Source: Nepenthes gracilis
Taxonomy: Eukaryota; Streptophyta; Magnoliopsida; Caryophyllales; Nepenthaceae
DNA length: 64,000 bases
Assembly: GCA_033239525.1 (NCBI GenBank)
Contig: BSYO01000035.1
Coordinates: forward strand, 9,056,627 to 9,120,626
Direction: 5' to 3'
Shown: in pieces, positions 10,884-22,380 of the stretch
Layout of the letters: each line of letters begins with the position of its first letter
How positions within the stretch are numbered: the stretch's first letter is position 1
Position numbers and translations under genes: made by a program
Notes under the pieces: generated by a model
Told to the model about the DNA's origin: nothing
What the model saw: the letters and a program-made list of their open reading frames with translations, nothing else
Database searches by the model: none

Positions 10884-11150
10884 TAAGACAAGCATGAATA
10901 ATAGAACTTTGGGAAAATTGATTACAGAGAAGACGTACTTATATGTTGAAGTTGTCTTAGCGAGTAAGGAAAATGAGGGAAGTTTATCTAATGTTCAGCA
11001 AACAAAATTTAAAATTAAAATGACAAAAAACGCGACGAAATTGGTCCCACCCCACGCTGTCTCTGGCATTTGTGTTTAAATGGTGGGCTTCCACTTCCAT
11101 TTTGTTTTTGTGAATTCAATTTTCAGCAGAAAACTTCCCAATTCCCCTCA
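10884..11150 (-). promoter_or_regulatory. 5' leader and proximal promoter region of the SSUH2-like gene
   Basis: Sequence upstream of the start codon on the minus strand, assigned by position. I do not see an unambiguous TATA box. The segment is moderately AT-rich, with a plus-strand purine-rich stretch at 10900-11050. Confidence 0.35.
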
Positions 11151-11538
11151 GTTTGTTTGGCGAGTATACTTGATATCCAGTGGCCAAAAAAAATCAACCC
11201 AAAATGATTTTAAGCTAGAGGACAAGATTCAACAGCTCAAGTCATCTGCGCAGCCCATTTCAGCAAATTTTCTCTTAAGTACTTCACTTTTGTGATTAGG
11301 TCGAGATCATTTTAATTGCCATGGCGATTAACTATTCTATTCCCACTTATTCATCTCCTAATAACGCATCAATTTATTTGGTGAGTATACTTGCGTGGCA
11401 AATATCAACCCAAAATGATTTTAAGCTAGAGGACAAGATTCAACAACCCAAGTCATCGGCGCAGCCCATTTCAGCGAATTTTCTCTTAAGTAGTTTAGTT
11501 TTGTGATTAGGTCGAGATCAATTTAATTGCCATGGCGA
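11151..11538. repeat. Tandem duplication of about 170 bp units
   Basis: Unit 1 (about 11151-11328) and unit 2 (about 11371-11538) share the GAGTATACTTG block, AACCCAAAATGATTTTAAGC, AGAGGACAAGATTCAACA, TTTTCTCTTAAGTA, TGTGATTAGGTCGAGATCA and TTGCCATGGCGA. The copies differ by few substitutions and small indels, and 42 bp of different sequence separates them. The pair lies 270-655 bp upstream of the SSUH2-like start codon. Confidence 0.9.
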
Positions 11539-12425
11539 ACTCTCATCTTAATGACTTAATCGAAATAAAACTCATAAGTCACAATTTACTTACTTGATTA
11601 AGAAGAATTAACCGTTGCCTAACTTTTATGAAAATCTGTCCTCTCCAATGGAAAAGGGGATCGATTAATCATCTAATACTTTTTCAAACAAAGAAAACAG
11701 ACAAAAAGACACCAAGAACACACTTTTTTTTTCCAATCTAAAACGTCATTATAAGAGTGCAAACCTTCGAATAAAAACATACATTTTACATCATTGATCT
11801 TTTCTCTCATTTAAGAAAAATACTGACTTGAGCGTCGAATGATATATCAGGGAGTGAGTTTCACAAATCCTTTAACCTTTATTTTGTGATTATATAGGAT
11901 TCGAATAAAATACGACGAAGGACCGAGCACATTTTAACGCCCGACGAACAAATTTAAAAATCTCATTATCCATATAACAATCAGAATCCTTGGACAAATC
12001 AATACTCAAAGATTCTTCATGTTAAACTTATTAAGATAGGCGGTCTAGTCCGGTTAAAAATTGACAGGTTTAGATAATTATATTTTTGTAGAGATTGTTA
12101 ACATGGCATGATTTTACTAGATCATGGGTCGATGGATCCAGATTGTCATATCTTTGTTAAGCTTATTGAGGTGAACTCTCTAACCTAACCACTAGTTGAC
12201 AAGTCTAAATCATCTCATTCTTGTTTAGATCATTGAGTTTAGTTTGACATTTATGACTTCTTTGAACCATATGCTCTTAAAACTCAATATATTAATTTTT
12301 ATATCGTTAATTCTATTTGAGTTCCTTTAATTTTATTGATCTCTATTATTATTGTACACCTAAATTTTATTATATTTTTGGATTATATAGTTACTTGGAG
12401 AACATTTGATTTATTTGTTATTGTT
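11539..12425. other. Intergenic, nothing recognised
   Basis: AT-rich sequence between the promoter duplication and the copia element. I see no coding stretch, RNA gene or repeat. Confidence 0.6.
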
Positions 12426-12430
12426 TTTTA

Positions 12431-12892
12431 TGTAGGCTTTAGCAGCAGTTGAGCCGTCGAGCCTAGCCAAGCCGAGTCGGCTTCTTCAAGCCGATTTTGA
12501 GCCGCATTTGAGCCGATTGCTTCTTCTCTTCATTTCATCTTCCTCGATGCTTGATTTCCTTCTACCGTTCGATTCCATTGATTGCTGAAGTATTAGTGGT
12601 CCATCTAAGTGGTGATAACTCTCCCATTAACGCACTTATCAATTCTCAGCCTGTTGATAGAAGTAACATCCGCTTAAGGCATTTGATGGTTTTGCCTATA
12701 AATCAAGCATTCTGACTTTATCCCTGCACTCAACTCATACAATACACCATCTAGAAGAGTAAGGCGTGTCCAAAAGCTCAAAGCCGGTTCGTTTTGTAAA
12801 GTCCGAAAGCAAAGCAAGCAAATGGCGGGAGGTATAAAACTTGATCATTTATTCAGCTTTCGTGGTTGTTTAAGCCACATTATATGCTAACA
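12431..12892 (+). repeat. 5' LTR of copia element
   Basis: TGTAGG...CTAACA. The first 90 bp hold about six GAGCCG or AGCCGA copies in a U3 cluster. A TATAAAT box lies at 12697-12703. The shared block GGTGATAACTCTCCCATTAA and the terminal TTATATGCTAACA match the 3' LTR. Confidence 0.9.
12697..12703 (+). promoter_or_regulatory. TATA box of copia LTR
   Basis: GCCTATAAATCAAG in the middle of the 5' LTR, the usual place for the element promoter. The matching part of the 3' LTR is deleted. Confidence 0.6.
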
Positions 12893-12894
12893 TT

Positions 12895-12905
12895 TGGTAT
12901 CAGAG
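12895..12905 (+). promoter_or_regulatory. Primer-binding site (tRNA-iMet type)
   Basis: TGGTATCAGAG starts two bases after the LTR end. It is complementary to the 3' end of initiator methionine tRNA and primes minus-strand cDNA synthesis. Confidence 0.9.
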
Positions 12906-14139
12906 AAAGGCATCGCCTCTACCTTTGTCGTTCTGCCAATTTTTTATTTTTGTCTGAAACTTGAAATTTTTAAAGTTTCTGTTTTTTTTTAAGATTCGTT
13001 AAAAACAAGCGCCGAAAATCGTTAGAAAATTAAATTTCCGACAATTCCATATAATTTTCATCAATTTTGGTGTTCATATGGCGCTGTTTCAATCAGGTTT
13101 GAAAAACGGGTCAAATCGGGTGTTGTCGGGTTCCGACGAACCCTGCAAAGGTAGAAGACGACCTAAACGGCGTCGCTTAACTGTTGTTACAGTTTATAAA
13201 CGACGTCGTTTTGTCTTCGATTTTCAGTATAGAGAACGGCGTCGTTTTGTGAGATTGTTTTCGGTTTATAAACGACGTTGTTCTGCTACAGTGTATTTAA
13301 TAAAAAAAATTATCGGTTTTGGACTTGGGCAGTTTTCGTTCGCGGCCCAAATCCAACGCCCGCGTTTGGCGTCCGCACGGTTGTAAATCAGTGGCCCTGT
13401 TTCGTGCGCGGCCCACATTGCTTCTGGCCCATCACTGTAGCACTGCGAAAAATCAAAATGCGGCTTGCGAACGCGGTCGCAGGGAATCGAATGCGGGTCG
13501 TACGGCGGTCAGCGTTTCATCGCTGCGCTAAACACTCGTTGGCGTTCATTTGGGCATTTAAATGTATTTTATACATTTAAAACGTATATATAATATATAT
13601 ATACGTATATATTTATATATATAATTATATTTATTATATATAAAGAATAAAATATAATATTCAGAATATAATTGTATAAATGTGTATATAATATCTAGTG
13701 ATTAAAATAATTTAATTAATTAAGAATTGGCCATAGCGTCCTTAATTAATAAAATTATTTTTTATTATTACGTGCGGTATAAAGACATTAATTGTGGCTA
13801 ATTATTTTTTATATAATAAAATTTATTCCACAGAAAATTTTATTATATTAAATTAATTAATCAGGGTAAAATGTCAAATTATTTTCTTATTTTGCCCATA
13901 GTGATTAAGAATTAGAATATAATTTGATGGTTTTATCATAAAATTGGATACAAATCTACTTGAATTAAAATTTAGCCCACAGATAATTTTTTTTGTCAAT
14001 TGATTCATGATGTATGCTTTACATTGGTAAAGCATAATCGTATTTTGTTAGCATCATTTGTTGGATGTTAAGCATGTATTTATTTTTATGCAGTTATTTA
14101 ACTTGTTAATTTTTCTGACATAAGATGTGAGATTCCCAA
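12906..14139 (+). other. Leader of copia element with short repeats and AT tract
   Basis: This 1.2-kb untranslated leader holds four degenerate units carrying AACG(A/G)CGTCG at 13160-13290, a GC-rich part (13310-13560) and an (AT)-rich tract (13580-13690). Three overlapping plus-strand frames of 70-102 codons cross the GC-rich part. They are Arg-rich and are not believed to be genes. Confidence 0.6.
13160..13290 (+). repeat. Four degenerate ~35-bp repeats with GACGTC palindromes
   Basis: AAACGGCGTCG (13165), AAACGACGTCG (13198), AACGGCGTCG (13235) and AAACGACGTTG (about 13269) recur at spacings of 33-37 bp, most followed by TTT(A/T)T or TTTTG. The second copy contains the perfect palindrome ACGACGTCGT. 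Confidence 0.75.
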
Positions 14140-14880
14140 ACTAAAATGTGATAACTATAAGGTGTGAAAGGAGAGAATTCTTCTTCACTTAAGGTGGACG
14201 GATATAGATTATGCTATACGGAAAGACGAACTACCTGCTTTTACTCTTACCAGCACTCCAATTGATGTAACATTTTATGAACGTTGGGAGCGATCTAATC
14301 ACCTCAGTTTGATATTCATAAAGACTAAAATTTCTGTTGGTATTCGTAGTTCTATCGACAAATATAATAAAGTGCAGGATTTACTGAAGGCTATCGATGA
14401 GTAGTTAGAGACTTCAAATAAAGCACTTACTAGTACCCTGATAATGAAGTTTTCATCTATAAGGCTCATAAGTGTTAATCGTGTGCGTGAGCACATAATG
14501 CAGATGATGGATATAGCTGCTCAATTGAAAAATTTAGAGGTGAAAATGTCTAAATCTTTCTTTGTCCATTGTATTTTGAATACGCTTCCACCACAATATG
14601 AACCTTTTAAAATCTCTTACAGTATACATAAAAATAAATGGTCAATCAATTAACTCATGATCATGTATGTTCAAGAGGAATGAAGGCTCATGATGAAACA
14701 GAGTGAGAGTGTTTACATGATCAAAAAAGAAAAGTTTAAGACACATGTCAAAAAGAAGAAAAAAGGTAAAATACCTCCTCAATTTGACATTAAGGAGTCT
14801 AAGTGCTTCTTCTGTAAAAAGAAGGGACACGTTAAGAATGATTGTATCAAGTATCAGAATTGACTTGAAAAGAAAGGTAA
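14140..14880 (+). pseudogene. copia gag with CCHC zinc knuckle
   Basis: The structural protein for particle assembly. The reading shows RWTDIDYAIR-like sequence (14190-14225), helices around WERSNHLSLIFIKTKIS, and MSKSFFVHCILNTLPPQYEPFKISY (14550-14620). The knuckle CFFCKKKGHVKNDC (14804-14845) has all four zinc ligands in C-x2-C-x4-H-x4-C order. Stops such as TAG at 14402 interrupt it. Confidence 0.8.
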
Positions 14881-14911
14881 TCCATTCTCTTTTGTATGTT
14901 ATGAATCTAAT

Positions 14912-15286
14912 ATGGTTAATATTGTTGCACATAACACATTGTGGATTGATTCTAGTTCTACAATCCATATTTTAAATTCCTTACATGGCTTGCAAAACCT
15001 AAGGAAGCCAGTGGGCAGTGAACAAAGTATCTTCTCCGAAAATAAGATGTGTTTATATGTAGAGGCTATTGGAACATGCAACTTAGTTTTGAGTAGTGAT
15101 TTTGTTTTGACTTTGGAAAAAACCTTTTATATTTCAAATTTCTCCAGAAATTTAATTTCAGTTTCAAGATTTATACCTTTTGGATATTCCGTTATATTTT
15201 CAAACTTATTTTTCAATTTATATTATAAATCTGATATTGTTGGAAATGGTACACTGTCTGATGATCTTTATTACTTAAATTTATAA
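14912..15286 (+). pseudogene. copia aspartic protease
   Basis: An open stretch of 124 codons. LWIDSSSTIHI (14940-14970) occupies the place of the catalytic D-S/T-G, but Gly is replaced by Ser, which should abolish activity. RNLISVSRFI and YYLNL fit the C-terminal part that precedes the integrase zinc finger. It lies directly after the knuckle, as expected. Confidence 0.8.
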
Positions 15287-15298
15287 AACAATACCTCC

Positions 15299-16220
15299 TT
15301 GAATACTGTGCATGCTGATGTTGGCATTAAGCGATGTATTATGAATAAATGTTCCTCTATGTTGTGGTATAGGAGATTAGGTCATATTTCTATTGGTAGA
15401 ATCAAAAGATTGATAAATGATAGAATACTTAATACTCTAGATTTTAGTAACTTTGAGACTTGTGTAGATTGTATTAAAGAAAAGCAGACCAATAAGATTA
15501 AGAAAAATGTCAAGAAAAATTCAGACATATTAGAAATCATACATACTAATATTTGTAGTCCTGATATTGACTCATATAGCCTAAAATATTTCATCATCTT
15601 TATTGAAGATTTTTTACGATATATGTATCTCTACTTGATTCATAATAAGAATGAAGTCTTAGATGTTTTTAAATTATTTAAAGTAGAAGTAGAGAAATAA
15701 TATAAAAAATAAATCAAAATTGTGAGATTAGATAAAAGTGGAGAGTATTTTAGAAAATATACTGAAGATGGATAAATGCCTAGTCCATTTGTAAGGTTTC
15801 TTCAAGAACATGGGATTGTTGCCTAATATACTATGCTTGGTTTTTCGGACCAAAATAGTATAGCAGAAAGAAGAAATTGAACATTACTGGACATGGTAAT
15901 GAGTATGCTTAGTAACTCCGAACTAACAAAATTCCTGAAGAGTGAAGCTCTTAAAACGGCGGTGAATATATTAAACCGGGTCTCAATGAAAGCTGTTCGA
16001 AAAACTCCTTTTAAGTTATGAAAAGGTTAAAAATTGAGTTTACAACATGTACGCATATAGGGATGCCCATATGAAGTAAGAGTTTATAATTCACATGAGA
16101 AGAAGTTGGATTCAAGGATTATTAATGGGCATTTCATTGGATATTCTGAATGGTTCAAAGGATATAAATTTTACTGTCCATTTTAAAACACTAGGATTGT
16201 GGAATCAAGAAATATAAAAT
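15299..16220 (+). pseudogene. copia integrase
   Basis: The GAG-pre-integrase zinc finger is recognisable (MLWYRRLGHIS, then CVDCIKEKQTNK, 15360-15495). The core follows (SLKYFIIFIEDFLRYMYLY, then DKSGEYF, then FLQEHGI). The first catalytic Asp in the HTDICG-like motif is Asn here (HTNICS). The frame breaks after VEVEK at 15700. Later pieces (ALKTAVNILNRVS, LDSRIINGHFIGYSEWFKGY) continue to about 16180. Confidence 0.85.
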
Positions 16221-16559
16221 TCTTGAGAATGACTTAATGAGTGAGAGAAAACGATCAAGAAATTTGATTTCTAGTAATGATCATTTAGTTTTTCAACCCT
16301 TTACTTTAAATGATAGGTTGATTGTTGTACACAACACCCCTCAAGATCAATCTGGTATTGAATAATCAATCAATGTCATTCTATAAAATGCTGATCCTAT
16401 TTCAGTTGACCATGAAATTTAGGATTTATTTAAAATAGTTATACAACATACTCCTATTGAGGACGATAATACAATATTGAGAATGTCTTCTAGAATGATA
16501 AAGTTAGCAATCCCTGATGATTATATTATATATCTACATGAGTCAGACTCAATATAGGA

Positions 16560-17370
16560 GCCGAAAATGATTATAAAACGTTTTCACAAGTTATAAGTCA
16601 CAATGAGTTATGGTACAATGCCATGAAAGAAGAGATGAATTCTATGAGTTATAATAAAGTTTTGGATCTTCTTGAATTGTCTAAAGGGGTGAAAGCTATA
16701 GAGTGTAAATGGATCTTTAAAATAAAGAAAAACTCATTGGGTAAGATCGAAAGATATAAAGTAAGACTCGTTACTAAAGGATATACTCAAAAGGAGAGAA
16801 TTGATTACACAAAGACTTTTTTTTCTGTATTTAAAAAGGATTCTTTTCGCATAATTTTGACATTGGTTGCTCATTTTGATATGAAATTACAACAAATGGA
16901 TGTGAAAATAATATTTTTAAATGGTGATTTAGAGGAAGAGGTTTACATGAAACAACCAGAATGATTCTCCTCTAAGTAATGGTGAGTAATTGGTATGAAA
17001 ACTAAAGAAGTTTATATATGGATTGAAACAAGCATTCCGTTAATGGTATTTACAATTTGATAAAATTATCTCTTCATTTGGTTTTGAAAAGAATATTTTG
17101 GATCAATGTATATACCAGAAGGTCAGTGGAAATAAGATTTATTTTTTTATTTTATATGTGGACGTATTTTACTTGTATCCAATGATAAAGGGTTGTTGTA
17201 TGAGGTGAAACAATTTCTCTCTAATAAATTTAAAATAAAAGATATGGGTGATGTATCTTATGTCATTGGCATCAAGATACATCGAGATAAACCACGTTGT
17301 GTTTTCGGTTTGTCTCAAGAGACCTATATCAATAAAGTTTTCAAGAGATTCGGATAAAAAAGATAGCACC
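16560..17370 (+). pseudogene. copia reverse transcriptase
   Basis: WYNAMKEEMNSM opens the domain, followed by IECKWIFKIKK, RLVTKGYTQKERIDY, MKLQQMDVKIIFLNGDLEEE and YMKQPE. Downstream the LYVDD active site reads LYVDV with a frameshift (about 17150), so the second catalytic Asp is lost. The first one (QMDVK) remains. VVKGDRF at about 17370 marks the start of the RNase H linker. Confidence 0.85.
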
Positions 17371-18040
17371 CGTTGTGAAGGGTGATAGGTTCAATTTGAG
17401 ACACAAAAATGATTTAGAATGAACAGATCAAAAACATTCCGTTTTCGTTGTTGGAAGTTTTGTCTCTGTATGTACAAGAGACCTGAAATATCAATGAAAA
17501 GTTTCTAAGAAAGTGATGATGTATCTTTAAGGTACTTACATGGTTATATAAAAAATTATTTACCAAGTGTAAATCAACAGCACCCGTTGTGCAAAGAAGG
17601 GTGATAGCTACAAAGCATGGTGTATTGGATGAGACAATAGGCTTAAAAATAATTTAAAGATATATTACAAGAATAGATCTAAAAATAATAAAAGTATGTA
17701 AACATATCGACATTTAGTTTTTGGAAGTTTGAAAGGAAATTGCTCAAGTAGTATAAGAATTGATGATCGGCGATCTTTAACATTTAGGTTCAAGGTTAAA
17801 AAAATGGAAAGATTTCAAAATAATGGACAATGATATTTAATAAACTATTTATCTCGTTGTGAAAATTGATTAATTTGAAAGTGATGAATAAATATAAGTT
17901 TATTCATTTAATGTTAGATACCAACATGACTTGAGAAATGTAATATATTGTAATACATGAAGATATTACATTATAGATGCCATGATTCATATATTATTTC
18001 AATTTGGAATTGTGGTTTTAGTTATCATTCAAAACATGGA
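17371..18040 (+). pseudogene. copia RNase H remnant
   Basis: Heavily decayed. The phrase AGCACCCGTTGTG plus GGGTGATAG occurs twice (17367-17388 and 17580-17607), suggesting a local duplication or a patched deletion. No continuous RNase H motif is readable. Confidence 0.5.
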
Positions 18041-18053
18041 CCAAGTGGGAGTT
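18041..18053 (+). other. Polypurine tract of copia element
   Basis: CCAAGTGGGAGTT lies six bases before the 3' LTR and matches the typical copia ACCAAGTGGGAG tract that primes plus-strand synthesis. Confidence 0.8.
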
Positions 18054-18058
18054 AGGTG

Positions 18059-18305
18059 TGTTGATTCACGATTTTGAAATTGAGCCGATTGCTTCTTCTC
18101 TTCATTTCGTCTTCCTCGATGCCCGATCCAATTACATATTTTTGTTTGTGGTCCATTTAAGGTGATAACTCTCCCATTAACGCACTTATCAATTCTTGGC
18201 GTTGAGTGTAAAGCAAACTTTAATTCCTATTTCCTCAACTCATACAATATCTAGAAAGTAAGGCGTGTCCGTTGTCCTTATTTTGAGCCATATTATATGC
18301 TAACA
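18059..18305 (+). repeat. 3' LTR of copia element, internally deleted
   Basis: TGTTGATTC...TATGCTAACA. It matches the 5' LTR at GCTTCTTCTCTTCATTTC, GGTGATAACTCTCCCATTAA, TCAACTCATACAAT and AAGGCGTGTCC, but lacks about 215 bp, including the TATA segment. Confidence 0.88.
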
Positions 18306-18310
18306 TTTTA

Positions 18311-18716
18311 TTCTTTTAGAGTAGTATATGTTACTAAATAAAAGACTATAGAAGCACATGGTTAGGGAGGTCTAAAGGTTATTACATTGTTATTTTGATT
18401 ATTTTTAGTCAAGTGCTTGTAGTTATAGGCCACAACGCTATATTGAAGTATTGTGAGTTATTGTAAATAGTGCACTTATTAGGCTTGAGTTTTTAAAATA
18501 AGTAGTATTATTATTAAATTATGTGAGTTATATATTATTGTGGATTGAAAAAAAAATACAATGGCACAATTCAATAAATTGAAGTTACATGATCCGGATT
18601 GTCACACTTATGGCATAAATATATCGGCATTTATGTTTTTAGAAACGAATACTTTAAAGAAATAGTATTAAAAATGTATAGTATATCCTAGGAATGTGGC
18701 CTTAGGATATTATTAT
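18311..18716. other. Spacer, nothing recognised
   Basis: AT-rich interval between the copia element and the next solo LTR. No feature is supported. Confidence 0.55.
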
Positions 18717-20680
18717 TGTCATGTATTCAAATCAAAATAAGTCATAGTAATTAACAAAATTAAAACCATAAAATAAAATTTCAAAAATAAAATAATAACC
18801 AATACTAAATCCCAAATTCAGGCGTAACCTAACAATAGGACCCACAGTCCTGACAATAACAAGAATAACAATGACATTCATTTATATGATCTCCGGAACT
18901 ACTTATTTGGACAAATCAAAAATAAAGACTTGCTCAAAAGTTCATAAGAAAAAAGGTGATTATCCCAAATAATACAATTAAATCCCACAATCAACAAAAT
19001 AGTGAATATAATCCAATTCTAATTTCCATAGCAATAAATCATGCTAACATTAACCCATCCTTTGTCCAAATGGTAATAAAACACAACCAAAACACAAACA
19101 AGCCAATTACAATTCCAGTGCTCACATAATAGGATTAAAGTCTCTACCAATAATCACATCTAAGCTCCCTGCAATGAATCCAAAGCCCACTAATCTAAAA
19201 AAATAAGAATCATGAGACGTGAATCAAATATTCAACAAGTAATAATATATAATATGTAACAAATCATATGTCCAAAATTAGAATGAAGTAACAAATCAAT
19301 AGCAATAAAATCTATAAAAATTAAAACCCAAATATTCAAAGTATCAAATTAACGAAAGTCTGAATGTAATCTCATACTCAAAAGTATAATTCGAAATGAA
19401 GATCAAATATTCCAAATATATGAAACCAACCAAATTCTAATTGCAGGCGAAATCTATGAATTTAAATCAAAATCTCAAGTATCCAAATCAATATAGGTAA
19501 AGCGTATAAAAAATCTAAAGTATACTCAAATCAAAGAACCAAAAACCAAAAAACTGATTTTGAGAAAGGGTCACATGTAATCCCGATAATCTTAGGCCAC
19601 AAATTACTATTTAGACCCGTAGGCGGATCATCTACATATTATTCCCTATAGATGGAAATAAACGTCATTTACTTTTACCACCCATAAATTCTGTCCAAAT
19701 ATATTATGACGTCCGAATATAATAATTTTATTTAATTTCTTACGATGATTCTTATAAAAATATAAAACAAATATGATTTTTATATCACAAGTCTAAAACT
19801 ATTCCTATCAAATTGAAAAAGATACGAAACTTTCCCTCGAGAAGGTTAAACACAAAGCTTTCCACCACATGAAAAATGTATACATATCACCTCGAATATA
19901 CAAAATAGAGCTCGACCCAAAGCACGTTGTATAGGTACCACATGTAAGGCCCATTTGCAAGTTTTTATAACTTTTCTTTCACAAGTATACTTATATATAA
20001 ATATAATATTTCAAAATATTTATCCATTTTTTTACAAAATAAACAAAAACCTCAAATATTAGCGAAAAGGGAAATAAAATCTCAAATTTTTTGGTAAATT
20101 CACATGTATGTACAAATAGATAAAGTGGAGGTGAGTGAAATCACATACATGTATATTAAATCCACTAAATGGAAAAAAAATTAGACAAAAATCGAAATAG
20201 ATAAAAAATAAGGTATAAAGATACTTGTATCAACCTCCAATCTTACGGATTTGACAAAAAGATATCTCAAAATCTCTCTTCTTCTCTTTCTCTCTCTTCC
20301 TTCCCTTCCTTTTTCTCTCTCCTTTCTCTTTTCCCCCATAAAATGACCAAAAATAGTGCACACTACCTATTTATAGTCGAATCAGTGCATAAGCGCTCAT
20401 TGAGCATGTTAGGTGCCATGCCTTGCCTTATCTGTGTAGGAGCGTTGCCTCAAGTGCCTTGAGCGCAAGTACAATAGAATTCTTGCTCGAGTGCTGCATC
20501 AGCAGCTCCTTAGATGCGCCCAATTTGCTATTTACGCAGCATGCTTCAGGCATGTCTCGAGTACCAAGTACTTCTATGCTCCCAATTTTCTTCAAATTCA
20601 CATAGCATCATTATTTCCAATATACAAAAAAATTAACATAAAATAAACCGATATTATCAATTGAATTGGACAAAAACCAG

Positions 20681-20688
<8 letters not shown>
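18717..20688 (-). repeat. Solo LTR of a chromovirus-like Ty3/gypsy family
   Basis: The architecture matches the LTRs of A and B. The low edge is TGTCATG (rc ends CATGACA). A polypyrimidine tract (20274-20335) lies next to a TATA element, followed by short CTCGAG-containing repeats and an upper edge GGTATTATT. Its internal region is absent. ATTAT occurs on both sides (18712-18716 and 20689-20693), but the right copy lies in an ATT microsatellite, so the target duplication is weak evidence. Confidence 0.8.
20367..20376 (-). promoter_or_regulatory. TATA box of solo LTR
   Basis: CTATAAATAG on the minus strand. It lies upstream of a purine-rich stretch (rc of 20274-20335), the layout seen in all related LTRs of the window. 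Confidence 0.6.

Positions 20689-20722
<34 letters not shown>
20682..20722. repeat. (ATT)n microsatellite
   Basis: About 13 TAT/ATT units starting at the edge of the solo LTR. Confidence 0.95.
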
Positions 20723-20723
<1 letters not shown>

Positions 20724-20779
20724 CTGTAGAGTTAGATCATTAAATGAATATTCTAAACCTATTTGTTAATACAATGTTA

Positions 20780-21170
20780 AACAACATAATGTTAAGACTA
20801 CAAACATGTTGGGGAGTGTTAACGATGTTGAATCCAGTGAAATGGATGGGCTATATGGAGCTGTACACCAAATGGCTGGTTTGGTGAATCGGTTTGTTGG
20901 TGCCCATTCTATTCTAGGAAATGTGGCAATCCTTAAGAAGTTAATGGACCAAAGGGTACCCAAAGTTCATTGAAGACCTAATCCAACCAAAGAAGAAGAA
21001 TGACTTCAAAGGATTGAGAGGATCGTTAAGGCTATAGAATGTCCCCAAGGAGATATGGTGTGGCTCCTATTTATCAATTAGCAGGAGAAGCCAACTACTA
21101 GTGGCTTCTCAAGAGCAAAAGCTTAGACCAATATCTAAGGTGCCACCCTAGACGAAGGCCATGAATTTCT
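20780..21170 (+). pseudogene. gag fragment (element C)
   Basis: NVAILKKLMDQRVPK (about 20921-20965) is followed, across frameshifts, by LQRIERIVKAIECPQGDMV (about 21004-21060), which is the WL..IE.I...I.CP.. signature of plant gypsy gag. It is truncated before any CCHC knuckle, and sequence similar to the protease-RT linker follows almost at once, so several hundred bases are deleted. Confidence 0.7.
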
Positions 21171-21540
21171 AACAATAATGACCATTTCTGAGGCTAAGGA
21201 ATAGAATATTCAACATATTCTGATTGTCAGGAAATTTAAATATGTATTTTCAAAAGAATTATTAGGATTATTTTTTGATCAAAAAATTAACCTAGTGTTG
21301 GGAATAGCACCCATGACAAAAGGCTCAACATTGAATGGCTCTAATAGAATTGAAAGGACTTAAGACCCAACTATAAAAATTGATTGGCCGAGGTCCATCC
21401 AAGTGTTTTACCTCAGGAGTTTTGCTACTTCCTATGAAAAAGAATGATGGACCATGAAACTTTGCATCAATTATTAAGAATTGAATATAGTCACTATCAA
21501 GAATAAACATCCTTTATCAATGATAAATAATTTATTTGAC
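21171..21540 (+). pseudogene. Protease-RT linker and N-terminal RT (element C)
   Basis: HILIVRKFKYVFSKELLGL (about 21210-21270) corresponds to the linker after the protease, and LVLGIAPMTKG to the segment before RT. SGVLLLPMKKNDGP (21417-21455), then LCINY and NIVTIKNKHPLSMINNLFD (21480-21540), are the RT N-terminus. Stops and frameshifts interrupt it. Confidence 0.75.
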
Positions 21541-21639
21541 TAATAGTAAAGAGTAGTAATATTTTCTAAAACTAATCTATGTTATAATTACTACTGACTA
21601 AAGATAAGGAGAGAAGATATTAGCAGATGACTTTCTATT

Positions 21640-22380
21640 CAAGAGGCTCTAGAAGAGCAATTATATATCAAACTAAAGAAATGCAAGCTTTAGTTGAAGG
21701 AAGTAGCTTTCTTAGGACACAAAATTTTCAATGTGAGAATTTTCATGAATCTTAAGAAAGTAGAAGATGTAGAAAACATGCCACAACCTATAAATCCCAC
21801 AAAAGTGAAGAGTTTACCAAGCATGGCCAAATACTATAGAAGGATTATGAAAAAATTATTTTGCATTGCTATTTTGCTAGCCAAACTAATAAAAAAATGT
21901 TAAATTTGAGAGGATTGTGCAACGAGAACAAAGTTTTTAAAAGATAAAGAAGAGACCAACTTTAGCCCCAATGCCAACTATTTTTCCTAGGGTCAGGTGA
22001 ATTTGTTATGTATTGTAATGCTTCCCATATAGGCCTTGGTTGTGTCTTAATGTGGTAGGATAAAAGTGGTGGCATACATATTAAGGCAACTGAAAACCTA
22101 CAAGCGTCAAACTTATGATTTGAAATTCAACCATTGTTTTTGCATTAAAGATCTAGAGGCATTATCTATATTGTGAGCAATTCATTGTCTACTCAAATTA
22201 TAAGAGTTTGAAATATTTATTTTTTCAAAAAGTATTAAACATGTAGTAAAGGCGGTGGATAAATTTACTCAATGATTATGATTGCCAAATTTAGTATCAA
22301 CTTAACAATATTAATGTAATAGCTGGTACCTTAAATCGAAATTAGCCAGACTAGTAGCCAATTTAACGGTGAGATGGAAT
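21640..22380 (+). pseudogene. C-terminal RT and RNase H (element C)
   Basis: LKEVAFLGHKIFNVRIFMN, then KKVEDVENMPQPINPTKVKS and KYYRRIMKKLF (21690-21900), are the post-active-site RT and connection. GEFVMYCNASHIGLGCVLM (about 21999-22050) is the RNase H start, with the catalytic Asp of YCDAS changed to Asn. The RT active site (FDD) is missing because the segment between NNLFD and the AFLGH region is deleted. Confidence 0.8.

Larger units (their letters stand above)
12431..18305 (+). mobile_element. Ty1/copia retrotransposon with TSD TTTTA
   Basis: The 5' LTR (12431-12892) is followed two bases later by the iMet-type PBS TGGTATCAGAG. Then come a long leader, gag with a CCHC knuckle, protease, integrase, RT, an RNase H remnant, a polypurine tract and the 3' LTR (18059-18305). 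Integrase before RT is diagnostic of copia. Flanks 12426-12430 and 18306-18310 are both TTTTA. Every domain has stops or lost catalytic residues. The LTRs are unequal (462 and 247 bp) because the 3' copy has internal deletions. Confidence 0.92.

Noticed and set aside
13078..13580. Three overlapping Arg-rich plus-strand frames in the copia leader
   Set aside because: Composition follows GC-rich repeats; no family resemblance, and they overlap each other in different frames.
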